From Balneolales bacterium ANBcel1 (GTDB lineage: Bacteria; Bacteroidota; Rhodothermia; Balneolales; Natronogracilivirgulaceae): a stretch of 64,000 nt of DNA. Within the stretch, counting starts at the first letter, position 1. The number at the start of each line of letters is the position of its first letter. The stretch spans positions 496,001 to 560,000 of the forward strand of contig JARULB010000001.1 of the NCBI GenBank assembly GCA_029688905.1, written 5' to 3'. The notes below the pieces were generated by a model. The model did no database searches. It was not told the origin of the DNA and was given only the letters and a program-made list of their open reading frames with translations. A program made the position numbers and the translations under genes. Shown piece by piece: positions 19,183 to 28,764 of this stretch.

Positions 19183-22100
19183 TTAGAAATCATATCGCAA
19201 GCCAATTTCAAACGAACGGGCATCGTAGCGAATTCTGGTAAGCTGGTTAGATGGTTGCTCATCGAGCTGTCCATCGGTGTAGCGACGGAAGTAGCGATAG
19301 GTATTGGTGGGATTGTGCGTAATGTTCACTCCACTTATCGACATGCTTAAGCCCTCCACGGGCAGCCGCTGCCGAATTGAGAAATCCCATCCATAGACAT
19401 CTTCGTCAAACCAGTCAGCTTCCGGCCTTTGGCCAACCGAGGTGATCACATCACCCTGGAGCCTGAAAGAAACTCGTCCGGAGAAACCACGGTAATCTGC
19501 GCCAAGAGCCACGTTGATGATGTGGTCACCCTGAAAAAGCAGCCGCCCTGTACGGACAATTTCCTCTTCAACCAGAATCCTTCGCGGAGGAAATACCGTT
19601 TGATCCATAACTTCTTCGAATCGGATAAATCTGTAATCCATCTCGGAGAAGTTTCGGGTATAGTTCACATTCAAAACGGTGGAATTGAACGGAGCCGGCA
19701 AGTACCAGAAGTTGGTCTGCCAGTCAATTTCAAAGCCATGAACATGCGCCTTGTGAGGATTGTTCATGAATGTACTTACCTCATAACTGCCGGCCGGGGA
19801 ACTGAAGCCCATAGCCTCCCATGTTTCGGCCTCCGGGAAGTTGATTCCTTCCGGAAGGGCCCTGTTCAGCCTGTTAATACCATAGAAGAAGTCTGTAAGC
19901 TCTTTGTAGAATACGCCCACGGTAAACAAGCCGATCTCGTTATTGTAGAGCGCGACGTTAAAATCGAAATTGTTCGAAATCGTCGGCTCCAGAAACGGGT
20001 TACCTGCCTGGCCGCTGCCTGCACCCCTGAAAACATTGGGAATGAGCATGCTGAAGTCAGGACGCGAAATGGTTTTGGTATAAGCCGCCCGAAGATCCAT
20101 CCAGTCGGTAACGGAGAAACGTGCCTGAACATTCGGGAACAAATGGCCATAGTCTCTTTCGACTGTCGTGATCGAATCCGCCATTTGCAGCACATGGGGA
20201 TCCCGGCGCTCAAGGTTTATGACATCACCATAGGCACCGTGGGTTTCGTACACAAAGTTGGCATCATAGTCCATGTTGAAGTGCTCATAGCGAACACCGG
20301 CCATCAGGGTCAGACGCGTTCCAATATCAAAGGTACCCATGAAGTAACCCGCGGTAATTCTTTCAGTCAACGAGAAATCGTTCCGCTGTGAATCGGACTC
20401 ATGGATGGGCCAACCCGCCCCTTCAAGGGCCCGATAGAAGCTGTCCATCATATCCACGTCAATTACGCGATTCATTGGCCTTCTTCCATCAAAGAAATAG
20501 TCGCCACGGCCATCTCCGTAGCTGTGATCAATAAAGTCTTCAAATCGGAGTCTTCTGCTTGGATCAATACCCCGTTCAATGGCCCATTCCCTTGCCTCAT
20601 CATAGTGATTAGGAATTTCAAGATCATGAGCTTTCAAACGGTCACGTTCGTTATCCCTGTTTGTGATCACCATTCGTCCACCGGTCTGGAACTCGACAGA
20701 AACACCCCCACCGAGATCCACGGGCAAGGTAAAGTCGAGATTACCGGTGTAGTTTCTTTGGGTAAAATCGATTTCTTCCAGGAAATGCGTTCCTTGCTGA
20801 ATGGCGTTAGCCCAAGCTCCTTCGCGATACTCAATATCATAGAAATCGTCGAATCTTATTTCCAAACGATTCTGATCCGCGAAATCAGCTTCGGCATCAC
20901 CACTGTTGGCGAAGTAGAACTCATCCCAGTTATCGCCGTATCTCAAGTTGGTTTCCTGCTTGCTTCGTGCATGAGAAACCCCAAAATTTACCTGAAGATC
21001 GGAGAAATTGTATTCTCCCTGCAGCGCGTTGATCAGAAGCTGACGATCTCTGTCGTTTCGATTTATCCGATATGACCGCCGGCTGGCACCAAGCTCCAGG
21101 AAGTCCCGGAATCCCACATAGTCAGAGTTTGTGTGCGCGATGGTATTTTGCAGAGAGATTTTTCCGTTGGGAAGGCGATAGTCCATGATCACACTTCCAC
21201 CATACTCGGAAACGATATTAACTTCATCCATGAAGTTAATTTCATTCACTCGCATGACATGATCTCCATCAACAGCAGAATGGAACTCGTAGTTGGCCTG
21301 AATGATATCGGCACCGCCATCCCTTCTGTTGGCATTTGCCTGGACAAATACTCCCAGGCGATCATCAAAGAATCTGTCGCTCAAGCTTCCCCACATCTGA
21401 TAATTCTCACCGGGGTAGGTACGATCCTGTGTATTGTAGCTTCCTTGAACAAGCGCGTCGAATTTGAGTCCGGAGGGAGCTTCTCGCAATCTCAGGTTAA
21501 CGGCACCTCCTGTTGCGTTCGCTTCCATGTCGGGGGTAACCGCTTTGGTCACATCAATACCGTCCAGCATGTTTGAAGAGATGAATCCCAGGTTGGTGGA
21601 CCGGTCGTTCTGATCCGTAGACGGCAACTGGATACCATTCACACTGACCGTGTTCAGTTTGGCCTGCATACCGCGAATCACAATCTTGTCACCATGCTGA
21701 AGCGAAACACCCGGCAACCGGCTCAAAGCGGTAGCCGCGCTGGCATCGGGGAGCTCCCGGATTCTTTCTGATGAGACAATATTCTGAATAGTCCGTGATC
21801 TGAGCTGCTCGTTGATGGCCGAGGTTTGCCCCCTTGCCTGGGCAGAAATAATTACTTCTTCTCCGGTGATACCACTCCAGTCCATCACGATGACAACTTC
21901 TGTTTCCTCACCGGCTTCAACTACGACATCCTGCCGTACACGATCGTATCCGATATAGGTAGCTACAAGAGTATATTCGCCCGGCTGTACATTGCGGATG
22001 GTAAATCTACCTTCCATATTGGTAGATGCTCCTCTGTTGGTGCCCTCAATCATTACGGTGGCCCCCAGCAGGGTTTCATCATTCGAACCGTCAATGAGAG

Positions 22101-22194
22101 TGCCAGTGATGGTTCCCGTGTTTTGAGCTAATGCGTTTGTAGCTACAACCAGCAGAAAGGCTACTGCAAAAGCGCTTGTCATTTTTTTAATCAT
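19183..22194 (-). CDS. TonB-dependent outer-membrane receptor (SusC-like)
   Basis: 1003 residues from the ATG at 22194; the longer frame uses GTG at 22224, but 22194 directly begins the signal peptide (KKMTSAFAVAFLLVVATNALAQ). A carboxypeptidase-regulatory-like domain (about 25-105: GTITGTLIDG, VQPGEYTLVATYIGY) precedes the plug (ALSRLPGVSL, VIRGMQAKLNTVSVNGIQLP) and a long 22-strand barrel ending in aromatic RYDF. It should import oligosaccharides with energy from TonB/ExbBD, which is not in the window. Xylo-oligosaccharide is the probable substrate from context. No SusD gene is adjacent. AAGCGCTT occurs both 400 bp upstream and inside codons 6-8. Confidence 0.9.
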   Translation of the reverse strand: MIKKMTSAFAVAFLLVVATNALAQNTGTITGTLIDGSNDETLLGATVMIEGTNRGASTNMEGRFTIRNVQPGEYTLVATYIGYDRVRQDVVVEAGEETEVVIVMDWSGITGEEVIISAQARGQTSAINEQLRSRTIQNIVSSERIRELPDASAATALSRLPGVSLQHGDKIVIRGMQAKLNTVSVNGIQLPSTDQNDRSTNLGFISSNMLDGIDVTKAVTPDMEANATGGAVNLRLREAPSGLKFDALVQGSYNTQDRTYPGENYQMWGSLSDRFFDDRLGVFVQANANRRDGGADIIQANYEFHSAVDGDHVMRVNEINFMDEVNIVSEYGGSVIMDYRLPNGKISLQNTIAHTNSDYVGFRDFLELGASRRSYRINRNDRDRQLLINALQGEYNFSDLQVNFGVSHARSKQETNLRYGDNWDEFYFANSGDAEADFADQNRLEIRFDDFYDIEYREGAWANAIQQGTHFLEEIDFTQRNYTGNLDFTLPVDLGGGVSVEFQTGGRMVITNRDNERDRLKAHDLEIPNHYDEAREWAIERGIDPSRRLRFEDFIDHSYGDGRGDYFFDGRRPMNRVIDVDMMDSFYRALEGAGWPIHESDSQRNDFSLTERITAGYFMGTFDIGTRLTLMAGVRYEHFNMDYDANFVYETHGAYGDVINLERRDPHVLQMADSITTVERDYGHLFPNVQARFSVTDWMDLRAAYTKTISRPDFSMLIPNVFRGAGSGQAGNPFLEPTISNNFDFNVALYNNEIGLFTVGVFYKELTDFFYGINRLNRALPEGINFPEAETWEAMGFSSPAGSYEVSTFMNNPHKAHVHGFEIDWQTNFWYLPAPFNSTVLNVNYTRNFSEMDYRFIRFEEVMDQTVFPPRRILVEEEIVRTGRLLFQGDHIINVALGADYRGFSGRVSFRLQGDVITSVGQRPEADWFDEDVYGWDFSIRQRLPVEGLSMSISGVNITHNPTNTYRYFRRYTDGQLDEQPSNQLTRIRYDARSFEIGLRYDF
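22170..22177. promoter_or_regulatory. AAGCGCTT palindrome inside the TonB receptor signal-peptide region
   Basis: The octamer covers codons around residues 6-8 of the receptor. It may be coding coincidence, or a roadblock operator paired with the site at 22593. Confidence 0.3.
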
Positions 22195-23183
22195 AGTTTT
22201 GGTATTGCTTTTTAACGGATCCACTTTTTTAGTTATAAACCAGATGTGAAAAATTTTCAGCTCCGATGGCTGATTTGAAGAATATTTACTAACCGGGTTG
22301 GTTTACGGGCATCAGATGTCAAAAATCAACACTTGTACCCACGGATTCAATAGTTCACTGCACGATAATTATCTGTCTGTATCCCTGTATATCAACACGC
22401 AACTACAACCTTGCGCGGGCTTTGATTCCCTGTATCACGTTATCATCATAAGTACTTGTTATTCTGTACCTCACACATGCTTCAGGATGATTTTCATTGA
22501 CAAGGGGAAGCGGCCCCAGGCAACTCACATAGCATAATCGTTAAATATACACCAAAAATAATAAAAAACACTTCCGGCGACAAAGAAACAAAAAGCGCTT
22601 TTCGATATTTCCGGTACAGTTTGTTCATCTTCTAGTCGCAATCGTTTTTCAAGCAACCTGTTGCGTGTTTTAATCTGTTCGGAATCTCTGCAATCATCCT
22701 CCGAACGTTGTCCTGGCGCCCGAGAAAGATCGGGCAAACATTCGAGCAAATTTCTCTCACACTTAAAGGATAATGATTTTTTTTTGTTCCTCCAATAACT
22801 AAATCGGTAAGACAAAAAAAAGTGACGGCCTATCTCCGCCTTCAGAAATTGCAGTGCCCGAACTCAAAGTCGACACTTCAGCCACCAGGCAGCTTCTTAA
22901 CCAATATCCGTCTACTTATCATCACACCTTATGCTTACAAAAAATAACTTATACAGATCCAACGGAAATGGCAATAAGCATGGTAATGTTTATTTACTTA
23001 TCGGGCGGGCAGATACCTTGATACTGTGGAAACAGAAATAAAACGGAGCCATCAAGTTTCCGCCCAACTCATGGGCAGTCTTCCAAGGTATCCGACACCC
23101 GAAGAGCCGCTCACGAGGCAGCTTCCAATGTTACCGGTCACGCCCCGTGGTTTATGCACATCAAAGCCTTTGACCCTTTTTCG
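22195..23183. other. 989-bp gap upstream of the TonB receptor
   Basis: AT-rich, no supported gene; the 96-codon minus frame at 22525-22815 has no recognisable product. It holds the AAGCGCTT site at 22593-22600 and nearby (22543-22550) a sequence resembling a single half of the 19-bp palindrome. If the promoter is near 22600, the receptor mRNA has a leader of about 350-400 nt. No clear terminator for the GH43 gene was seen. Confidence 0.55.
22593..22600. promoter_or_regulatory. AAGCGCTT palindrome upstream of the TonB receptor
   Basis: Context AAAAAGCGCTTTT extends the symmetry to 12 bp (22591-22602). It is about 400 bp upstream of the receptor start. Confidence 0.45.
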
Positions 23184-25439
23184 CTACCTGATCAAGGTGA
23201 GGCTTCGAGACTGAACAAAATCTCCCGCCTTAATGCGGTAAATATAGACTCCACTGGCCAACCCGTCTCCATCAAAGTGATAGACATGTCGTCCGGCTTC
23301 CAGTGACCTGCCATCCAGCAACGATGCTACTCTTCTGCCGGTCACATCGTAAACTGCCAGGGAGACATCTGTTGCCTGGGGAAGTGTAAACCCGATGTTG
23401 GTGGACGGGTTAAACGGATTGGGATAATTTTGATCCAATGAAAACGCATAAGGCGTTTCAAGTGGATCATCGCCCGATGTGACATATTGATCGGAATGAA
23501 AGCGGAAACTTTGCAATCTTAAAAGCGATGTACCTTCATCACCCAAAAACCGCAAATATACGTCATGCCGACCGGTGACATCGTCTACCGGTACCGAAAA
23601 TGTCTGATAGTTACTCCATGATCCGGTATTTTCGATCGGAACTTCCGCAATCAGCTCGCCCGTTTCAATGGCACCCAGCCACACCTCTGCGATGCCCCCG
23701 TCATTTGGGCTGGAAGCACGCATACTCACGGCATTGGTAGTATGCTGATAGCCGCCATCCATACTGTCATCACCAAACTCCACACCGGCATAGAGGGCCC
23801 AGTCTCCATTATGGATATCACCGAGATATCCCGGCCTTCGCTGTGCCCCCGACCTGTTTACTGCGTGCCTGCCCATAATGTCCGTATACGCATCTCTGTA
23901 GATATACAGGTTGAAAAATGCAAACCGGCCTTCGACATACAGGCCCTGCTGGTTGCCTGTGAACGCGTTGAAGTCGATATCGGGATGGGGCTGATCCATG
24001 GATACCACATTAATCGACTCCCCTATTTGCGTCCAGTCGGCACCATCAGCACTGTAGAAACCGGTAAGTGTATGTTCATTGCGAACCAACTTGAGCCAGA
24101 CCTCCTGGCCGACCGTATTCGGAGTTTCGTACTCGATATCCTGAAAACTGAACGCCAAAACCCGCTGCCCTTCGTCGTTTCGGGAGCTGTACAATTTTGC
24201 AAAATGGGTTTCCGTGCCGTTGAAAATCCAGAGACCGGCTTCATGTGTCGGCTGCACCGGGTTGAAGTCAACTTTTGTGATCAGAGAGTATCCATGCTCT
24301 CCATCGTTCTTGATGACCGTGTTGTCGCCCTGATACGGCTCCATGTACAACCATCCGGGCCTTTCGTTCAATGAAATGGACGCCGGCCGGGTTTCTCCCA
24401 GTACGGACCATTCCGGATCCAGTTCGCTCCCGTTGAACATATCGGATTTGGGAACCATCCAGGGAACACCTCCGGACGGCAAATCCGGCGCCGTCTCGGC
24501 ATTATCGGTCGGATACCGCATCAGCGGCCACCCCTCATCATCGTAAACAACCTCGTGCAACAGCCCCTGACGCCCCTGGGCATACCAGTTGCCAACATGG
24601 TAACTGTGGCCGATCGCCCAGCTTGTTCCGTCATCAAGAGTGACGGCAGGAGAGATATGATTGGGGCGATCAAATGAATGCCGGCTGCCGAAATACATGT
24701 TCCCCTGCATGATCTCCCAGTCATCCGGATCATCCGACAACACCTCGCTGCGCATCACATACTGCTCACCGACCAGATGCTCCGCAAAACTGTAATAATA
24801 GTACCCGTTGTATTTCCACATGACCGGCCCTTCCGCCCATCCGTAGGGGTGATCCGGCGCCGGGTTCAACCAGGACAAATCAAGCACCTCTCCCGTAGGC
24901 TGGCCATCCTCCCCCAGCTCTACCATGTGATTGACGGAGTGACCGGCTTTGGTAAGCAAAAACCAACGACCAGACTCTTCATCAATGAAAATGGAGTTGT
25001 CGACACCCAGGTTATGGACTCCGGGAGGAAGATCCATCACCGTCGGGCGGCTCCAGGGGCCTTCCGGATCATCCGCCGTTACAAAGTACATACGGCCGCC
25101 GCCACGTCCGAAATAGTGCCAATAAGTATCGTGGTGATAGACCATGTGGCCGCCCCAGATTCCGCCACCGGGATCATTCCCGTATACGCTCCAGTCAAAC
25201 GGAACCGGCTGGGCGATAACCTCCCAATGCACCAGGTTACTTGACCTGTAAATTCTCGGGGTTACATTGAACGACGATCCAGACGAGTAGAAATAATCAC
25301 CGATTTTGGTGAGCGTAGGATCAGGATGATCACCGGGGAAAACCGGATTCACAAATGTTTGATGAGAAGGTGGCAGCTGTCCAAAACTCATCGCAACAAG
25401 CAAGAACGTGTAAAGCAGTGTAGTAATCGCAAATCTCAT
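23184..25439 (-). CDS. T9SS-secreted GH43 beta-xylosidase/arabinofuranosidase with CBM6-like module
   Basis: 751 residues with signal peptide (FAITTLLYTFLLVAMSFG). The five-blade GH43 domain starts near residue 28; the catalytic base is D40 in DHPDPT, the pKa modulator lies in GVDNSIFID, and the acid Glu is in GWAEGPVMW. A concanavalin-like GH43 C2 domain follows (GWLYMEPYQGDN, EAGLWIFNGTE), then a CBM6-like module (about 525-660, DWALYAGVEF, YLRFLGDEGTSLLRLQSF) and a T9SS sorting domain. It should act on arabinoxylan or xylo-oligosaccharides at the cell surface; xylosidase versus arabinofuranosidase is not decided. It has its own promoter region with both shared operator types. Confidence 0.88.
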   Translation of the reverse strand: MRFAITTLLYTFLLVAMSFGQLPPSHQTFVNPVFPGDHPDPTLTKIGDYFYSSGSSFNVTPRIYRSSNLVHWEVIAQPVPFDWSVYGNDPGGGIWGGHMVYHHDTYWHYFGRGGGRMYFVTADDPEGPWSRPTVMDLPPGVHNLGVDNSIFIDEESGRWFLLTKAGHSVNHMVELGEDGQPTGEVLDLSWLNPAPDHPYGWAEGPVMWKYNGYYYYSFAEHLVGEQYVMRSEVLSDDPDDWEIMQGNMYFGSRHSFDRPNHISPAVTLDDGTSWAIGHSYHVGNWYAQGRQGLLHEVVYDDEGWPLMRYPTDNAETAPDLPSGGVPWMVPKSDMFNGSELDPEWSVLGETRPASISLNERPGWLYMEPYQGDNTVIKNDGEHGYSLITKVDFNPVQPTHEAGLWIFNGTETHFAKLYSSRNDEGQRVLAFSFQDIEYETPNTVGQEVWLKLVRNEHTLTGFYSADGADWTQIGESINVVSMDQPHPDIDFNAFTGNQQGLYVEGRFAFFNLYIYRDAYTDIMGRHAVNRSGAQRRPGYLGDIHNGDWALYAGVEFGDDSMDGGYQHTTNAVSMRASSPNDGGIAEVWLGAIETGELIAEVPIENTGSWSNYQTFSVPVDDVTGRHDVYLRFLGDEGTSLLRLQSFRFHSDQYVTSGDDPLETPYAFSLDQNYPNPFNPSTNIGFTLPQATDVSLAVYDVTGRRVASLLDGRSLEAGRHVYHFDGDGLASGVYIYRIKAGDFVQSRSLTLIR

Positions 25440-25524
25440 AGAGTGCCTCGGTTTGTTTCGGAATATCGATCATACTGAAAGGAATCTCCTATATTCCTGG
25501 CATTTTGATATCCACTTCCTGAAT

Positions 25525-25543
25525 AAATGTATCTAGTACACTT
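25525..25543 (-). promoter_or_regulatory. 19-bp palindrome, copy 3 (GH43)
   Basis: AAATGTAT-CTA-GTACACTT, a full match to the consensus in both half sites. It is 86 bp upstream of the GH43 start. Confidence 0.6.
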
Positions 25544-25587
25544 ATAAGGTGCAAAGAAAATTATAAATCAGCAACAGGATACTAAAA

Positions 25588-25595
25588 AAGCGCTC
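25588..25595. promoter_or_regulatory. AAGCGCTC, near-match to the AAGCGCTT site (GH43)
   Basis: One mismatch to the palindrome, in the context AAAAAAGCGCTCAC. As at the GH10 and CE1 promoters it lies on the far side of the 19-bp palindrome from the gene. Confidence 0.35.
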
Positions 25596-25646
25596 ACAAA
25601 AAATTCCGGCAAGTGAAGCAACCGGACTTTTCCCTGCTTTCAGAAC

Positions 25647-25685
25647 AAAAAAACCGGATGATGAATTGATATATCCACCATCCGG
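25647..25685 (-). terminator. Intrinsic terminator after GH51
   Basis: Read on the minus strand: arms CCGGATGGTG and CATCATCCGG, then a run of seven T. It lies 58 bp past the GH51 stop and ends the long xyl block. Confidence 0.85.
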
Positions 25686-25742
25686 CCTGATTTCGGATTA
25701 CACACTATAAGGAGTCGGGCAAAACCCAACACAAACTTTTGG

Positions 25743-27425
25743 TCAGCGAACTTCCAGCACAATCAGCGATTTCGCCGGAAGATCGATATGGAGCTTCCCG
25801 CCTGAAATCCGAGCTCCGTCAAAATCCTGCGGACTCACCACACTCGGCCGGTCAAAGGTATTGTGCGCATTCATCCGGTCTGCCGTAAGGATACGTCCGG
25901 AAACCCGGCTCAGGTCGCCGCCGCGAATATCGATCTCAATGGATCGGTCCTGGTTCGGATCGAGGTTGGTCATGGTCACATGCATCCGGCCGTTGCTGTC
26001 GCGTGATGCGGTAGCCGTAACGGCAGGAATGGACTCTCCGTTATAGGTATACTCGCCGGCATCCATCTTGAATGTCAGATATTCGGCATCATGGTGCACG
26101 GTATAGAAATCGAATACATGATAGGTCGGTGTCAGCAGCATCTCATCGCCTTCGGTGAGGATCATCGCCTGCAGCACGTTGACGCTCTGAGCGATATTGG
26201 CCATTTTCACCCGGTCCAGATGGCGGTGAAAAATATCGAGAGACGCCGAGGCAGACAGCGCATCCCTGAGAGCGTTCTGCTGATGCAGAAAACCGGGATT
26301 GGTTCCTTCCATGGGTTCATGCCACGTACCCCATTCTCCGAGAATCAGCCAGATTCGTTTTTCAGGATCGTACTGATCCATGATGTTTTTGTGCCGGGTA
26401 ATCAGTTCATCCCAGAACAGGGTCTCTTCCATCAGCTCGAACCATTCGGCTTCGGTAAAATCGATGGCATGCCCTTTTGTGTCTTCCCAGGAGCCGGTAA
26501 TGGTGTAATGATGCAGATCCAGTCCGTCCATGTAATCGGCGGCGCGCTCCATCATCACGCGGGTCCATTCGTAGTCGTCACCGGCGGCGCCGGCGGCAAT
26601 ACGAAAAGGCTCGGCATCGCCCATCGGGTGCAAGAATGTGGCAAACTGACGGTAATCATCCGCATACTTCTCGGGACGCATGTTGCCGCCACATCCCCAG
26701 CTTTCGTTACCCACACCCCAGAACGTGACATTCCAGGGCTCGGCGCGGCCGTTCTGTTTACGCAGTTCGGCCATGGATCCAGGTCCGGGATGGTTGATGT
26801 ACTCCCACCAGCGGGCCATTTGCTGCACGGTGCCGCTGCCGACATTTCCTACGATAATCGGTTCGGTGTCAAGCATCTCGGTCAGTTCCAGAAACTCGTG
26901 TGTGCCAACCGCGTTTTCATCAACCACCCCGCCCCAGAGCACGTTGATGATGGACGGTCGCTCTTCCTGCGGACCAATCCCATACTCCCAGAAGTAGTAG
27001 TCGGCAAAGCATCCACCCGGCCAGCGCAAATTGGGGATCTGAATTCTGCGCAGCGCTTCGACCACATCTTCCCGGATTTCGTACTCACCGTCACCAACCT
27101 CCTTCCAGATGCCGTCATAGATACCACGGCCGAGGTGTTCGGCGAAATGACCGTAGATATGCCGGCTAATGATGTCTTGCGGCTGATCGGCCTGGATGAC
27201 CATTTGCTGGGTTGGTTGCCCCGTCACCGGCGCGTTGAAGGCAAATCCCGTGATCAGACAGCAAAAAGCGGTAACCAGAGTAACAAACCGCAATCTACTG
27301 TAGCTATTGCGGCTGTCCGCCAAAGCAGGTGATATACGGATTTTTTGCAGAAAAGAGTCGAAAAAACCAGTCACTGAAGACGATACAGCCTCCATGGTTG
27401 AATGATCCCTGAAAGATGATTTCAT
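25743..27425 (-). CDS. GH51 alpha-L-arabinofuranosidase, exported
   Basis: 560 residues from the ATG at 27425; the frame opens upstream to 27533 but that extension overlaps a terminator-like hairpin. An ATG at 27395 has a better AGGG spacing and is also possible. A hydrophobic export segment (FVTLVTAFCCLITGFAF) is unusually far from either start, leaving a 40-50 residue N-region. The catalytic (alpha/beta)8 barrel has acid/base E241 in GVGNESWGCGG and nucleophile E364 in LGEWGTWHEP, followed by the C-terminal beta-sandwich. It releases terminal arabinofuranosyl groups from arabinoxylan fragments. Its length is slightly longer than the usual roughly 500 residues because of the N-terminal extension. 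Confidence 0.87.
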   Translation of the reverse strand: MKSSFRDHSTMEAVSSSVTGFFDSFLQKIRISPALADSRNSYSRLRFVTLVTAFCCLITGFAFNAPVTGQPTQQMVIQADQPQDIISRHIYGHFAEHLGRGIYDGIWKEVGDGEYEIREDVVEALRRIQIPNLRWPGGCFADYYFWEYGIGPQEERPSIINVLWGGVVDENAVGTHEFLELTEMLDTEPIIVGNVGSGTVQQMARWWEYINHPGPGSMAELRKQNGRAEPWNVTFWGVGNESWGCGGNMRPEKYADDYRQFATFLHPMGDAEPFRIAAGAAGDDYEWTRVMMERAADYMDGLDLHHYTITGSWEDTKGHAIDFTEAEWFELMEETLFWDELITRHKNIMDQYDPEKRIWLILGEWGTWHEPMEGTNPGFLHQQNALRDALSASASLDIFHRHLDRVKMANIAQSVNVLQAMILTEGDEMLLTPTYHVFDFYTVHHDAEYLTFKMDAGEYTYNGESIPAVTATASRDSNGRMHVTMTNLDPNQDRSIEIDIRGGDLSRVSGRILTADRMNAHNTFDRPSVVSPQDFDGARISGGKLHIDLPAKSLIVLEVR

Positions 27426-27497
27426 AGTATTATAAAATTTAAGCGCAACTGTTCCATCGAATAAACGGATCCTTCGCAGAAGCGCACGTTGCCTGTT

Positions 27498-27519
27498 AAA
27501 AAAAGCCCGGCTCGGCGGG
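27498..27519 (-). terminator. Weak terminator after the GH10 lipoprotein
   Basis: On the minus strand a short hairpin CCCG/CGGG followed by C and seven T, about 60 bp past the GH10 stop. Short stem, so partial read-through into GH51 is likely. Confidence 0.5.
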
Positions 27520-27580
27520 AAAAGTCCACCCATACCATCCCCTCGCGGACAAAAGTGTTCCCGCCGGCCAGGTTGTAACG

Positions 27581-28723
27581 TTAGTTGTCAAGTTTCTCGT
27601 TGGCAAGATCGACAATCGAAAAGAACGCCGGTTTCGGCTGCCATTCCCTGTCAAAGACCAGCGGATAATTGGTGCGGCCCCGTACCGGCCAGTTGTTCTT
27701 CCAGGAGTCACCATCGGTAACCCCCCAGAAGGTGACGCGGGTGATATCATCGCGATGGCGCAGGTAAATCTCAAATATATCCCGGTACCGGTCGGCCAGC
27801 TCCTGCTGGACCTCAGCCGGCAATCCGTCGGGGTAGGGATTCAGCTCGTCGCGGAGCTCCACCTGCATATTGACATCCGCTCCCATGTAATCCATGGCCT
27901 GTGGCAGCACATCAATCTCAATTTCGGTGACCATCACATCGATGCCGAGGGCGGCGAAATCCACGACTGTCTGTTCAACCTGTTCCAGATCAGGCCATTC
28001 CAGGTCAAAGTGCCCCTGGGTTCCGATACCGGTTATCGGGGCACCGTTTTCCTGGAGATACTCTACAATCCAGACCGCTCCTTCCCGCTTCGACGGAATT
28101 TCCAGCGAGTAATCATTATAGTATAACTCGGCATCAGGATCCGCTTCACGGGCATACTTGAATGCCTTGACCAGGTAATCCTCCCCGATGATATTGTACC
28201 AGGGGGATTCTCTCAGCGATCCATCCTCATTCAATGCCTCGTTGACGACATCCCAGCCATGGACGCGGCCCTTGTATCGTCCGACGACGGTGTGGATGTG
28301 ATTACGCATACGCTCCAGCAATGCTTCGCGACTTAGCGTATTGCCATCCTCATCCTCAAAAACCCATCGGGGTGTCTGGCTGTGCCAAACCAGGGTATGC
28401 CCGACAACAAACATGTCGTTCTCCTCCGCGTACTCAATGAACATGTCGGTCGCTTCGAAATCATACACACCCGGTTCCGGGTGGATGTTTTCCCACTTCA
28501 TCTCGTTTTCGGATGTCACGGCGTTGAAGTGCACGCGAGCAAGTGCGGCACCCTCCGGGTCTGCACTGGAGATCTGCCGGTGATTCATGGCGGTACCGAT
28601 CATGAACGCATCCTCGAAAACTTCATGCAGGGATGGAATTGGTGATTCCTCCGTCGGCGGAGGTGTCGTATCACAGGCTGCCAAAAGCAGCAGGGAAAGG
28701 GAGGTTACAGCAAATAATCTCAT
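27581..28723 (-). CDS. GH10 endo-xylanase lipoprotein (copy A)
   Basis: 380 residues: a lipoprotein signal (LFAVTSLSLLLLAAC, Cys17) and a single GH10 domain with no extra module. Acid/base is E162 in WDVVNEAL and nucleophile E267 in VTEIEI. Membrane-anchored single-domain GH10 enzymes typically trim imported xylo-oligosaccharides. It lies 41 bp downstream of the GPH symporter in the same transcription block. It is paralogous to the lipoprotein at 47805-48989 (shared PSLHEVFEDAF-like opening, WDVVNEA and the same overall layout). Confidence 0.92.
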   Translation of the reverse strand: MRLFAVTSLSLLLLAACDTTPPPTEESPIPSLHEVFEDAFMIGTAMNHRQISSADPEGAALARVHFNAVTSENEMKWENIHPEPGVYDFEATDMFIEYAEENDMFVVGHTLVWHSQTPRWVFEDEDGNTLSREALLERMRNHIHTVVGRYKGRVHGWDVVNEALNEDGSLRESPWYNIIGEDYLVKAFKYAREADPDAELYYNDYSLEIPSKREGAVWIVEYLQENGAPITGIGTQGHFDLEWPDLEQVEQTVVDFAALGIDVMVTEIEIDVLPQAMDYMGADVNMQVELRDELNPYPDGLPAEVQQELADRYRDIFEIYLRHRDDITRVTFWGVTDGDSWKNNWPVRGRTNYPLVFDREWQPKPAFFSIVDLANEKLDN

Positions 28724-28764
28724 AGGTATATCAGTTTTGAAAGTTGAAATATTCAGTTGAAAAA

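Larger units (their letters stand above)
25440..25742. other. GH43 promoter and GH51 terminator region
   Basis: The left two-thirds contains the 19-bp palindrome (25525-25543) and an AAGCGCTC site (25588-25595) for GH43; the right third contains the terminator of the long xyl block. No gene. Confidence 0.65.

Noticed and set aside
22525-22815. 96-codon minus-strand frame in the receptor leader
   Set aside because: No family, low-complexity, contains the AAGCGCTT site; probably chance.
23162-23175. Small palindrome TCAAAG/CTTTGA after GH43 as a terminator
   Set aside because: No T-run on the minus strand and a very short stem.
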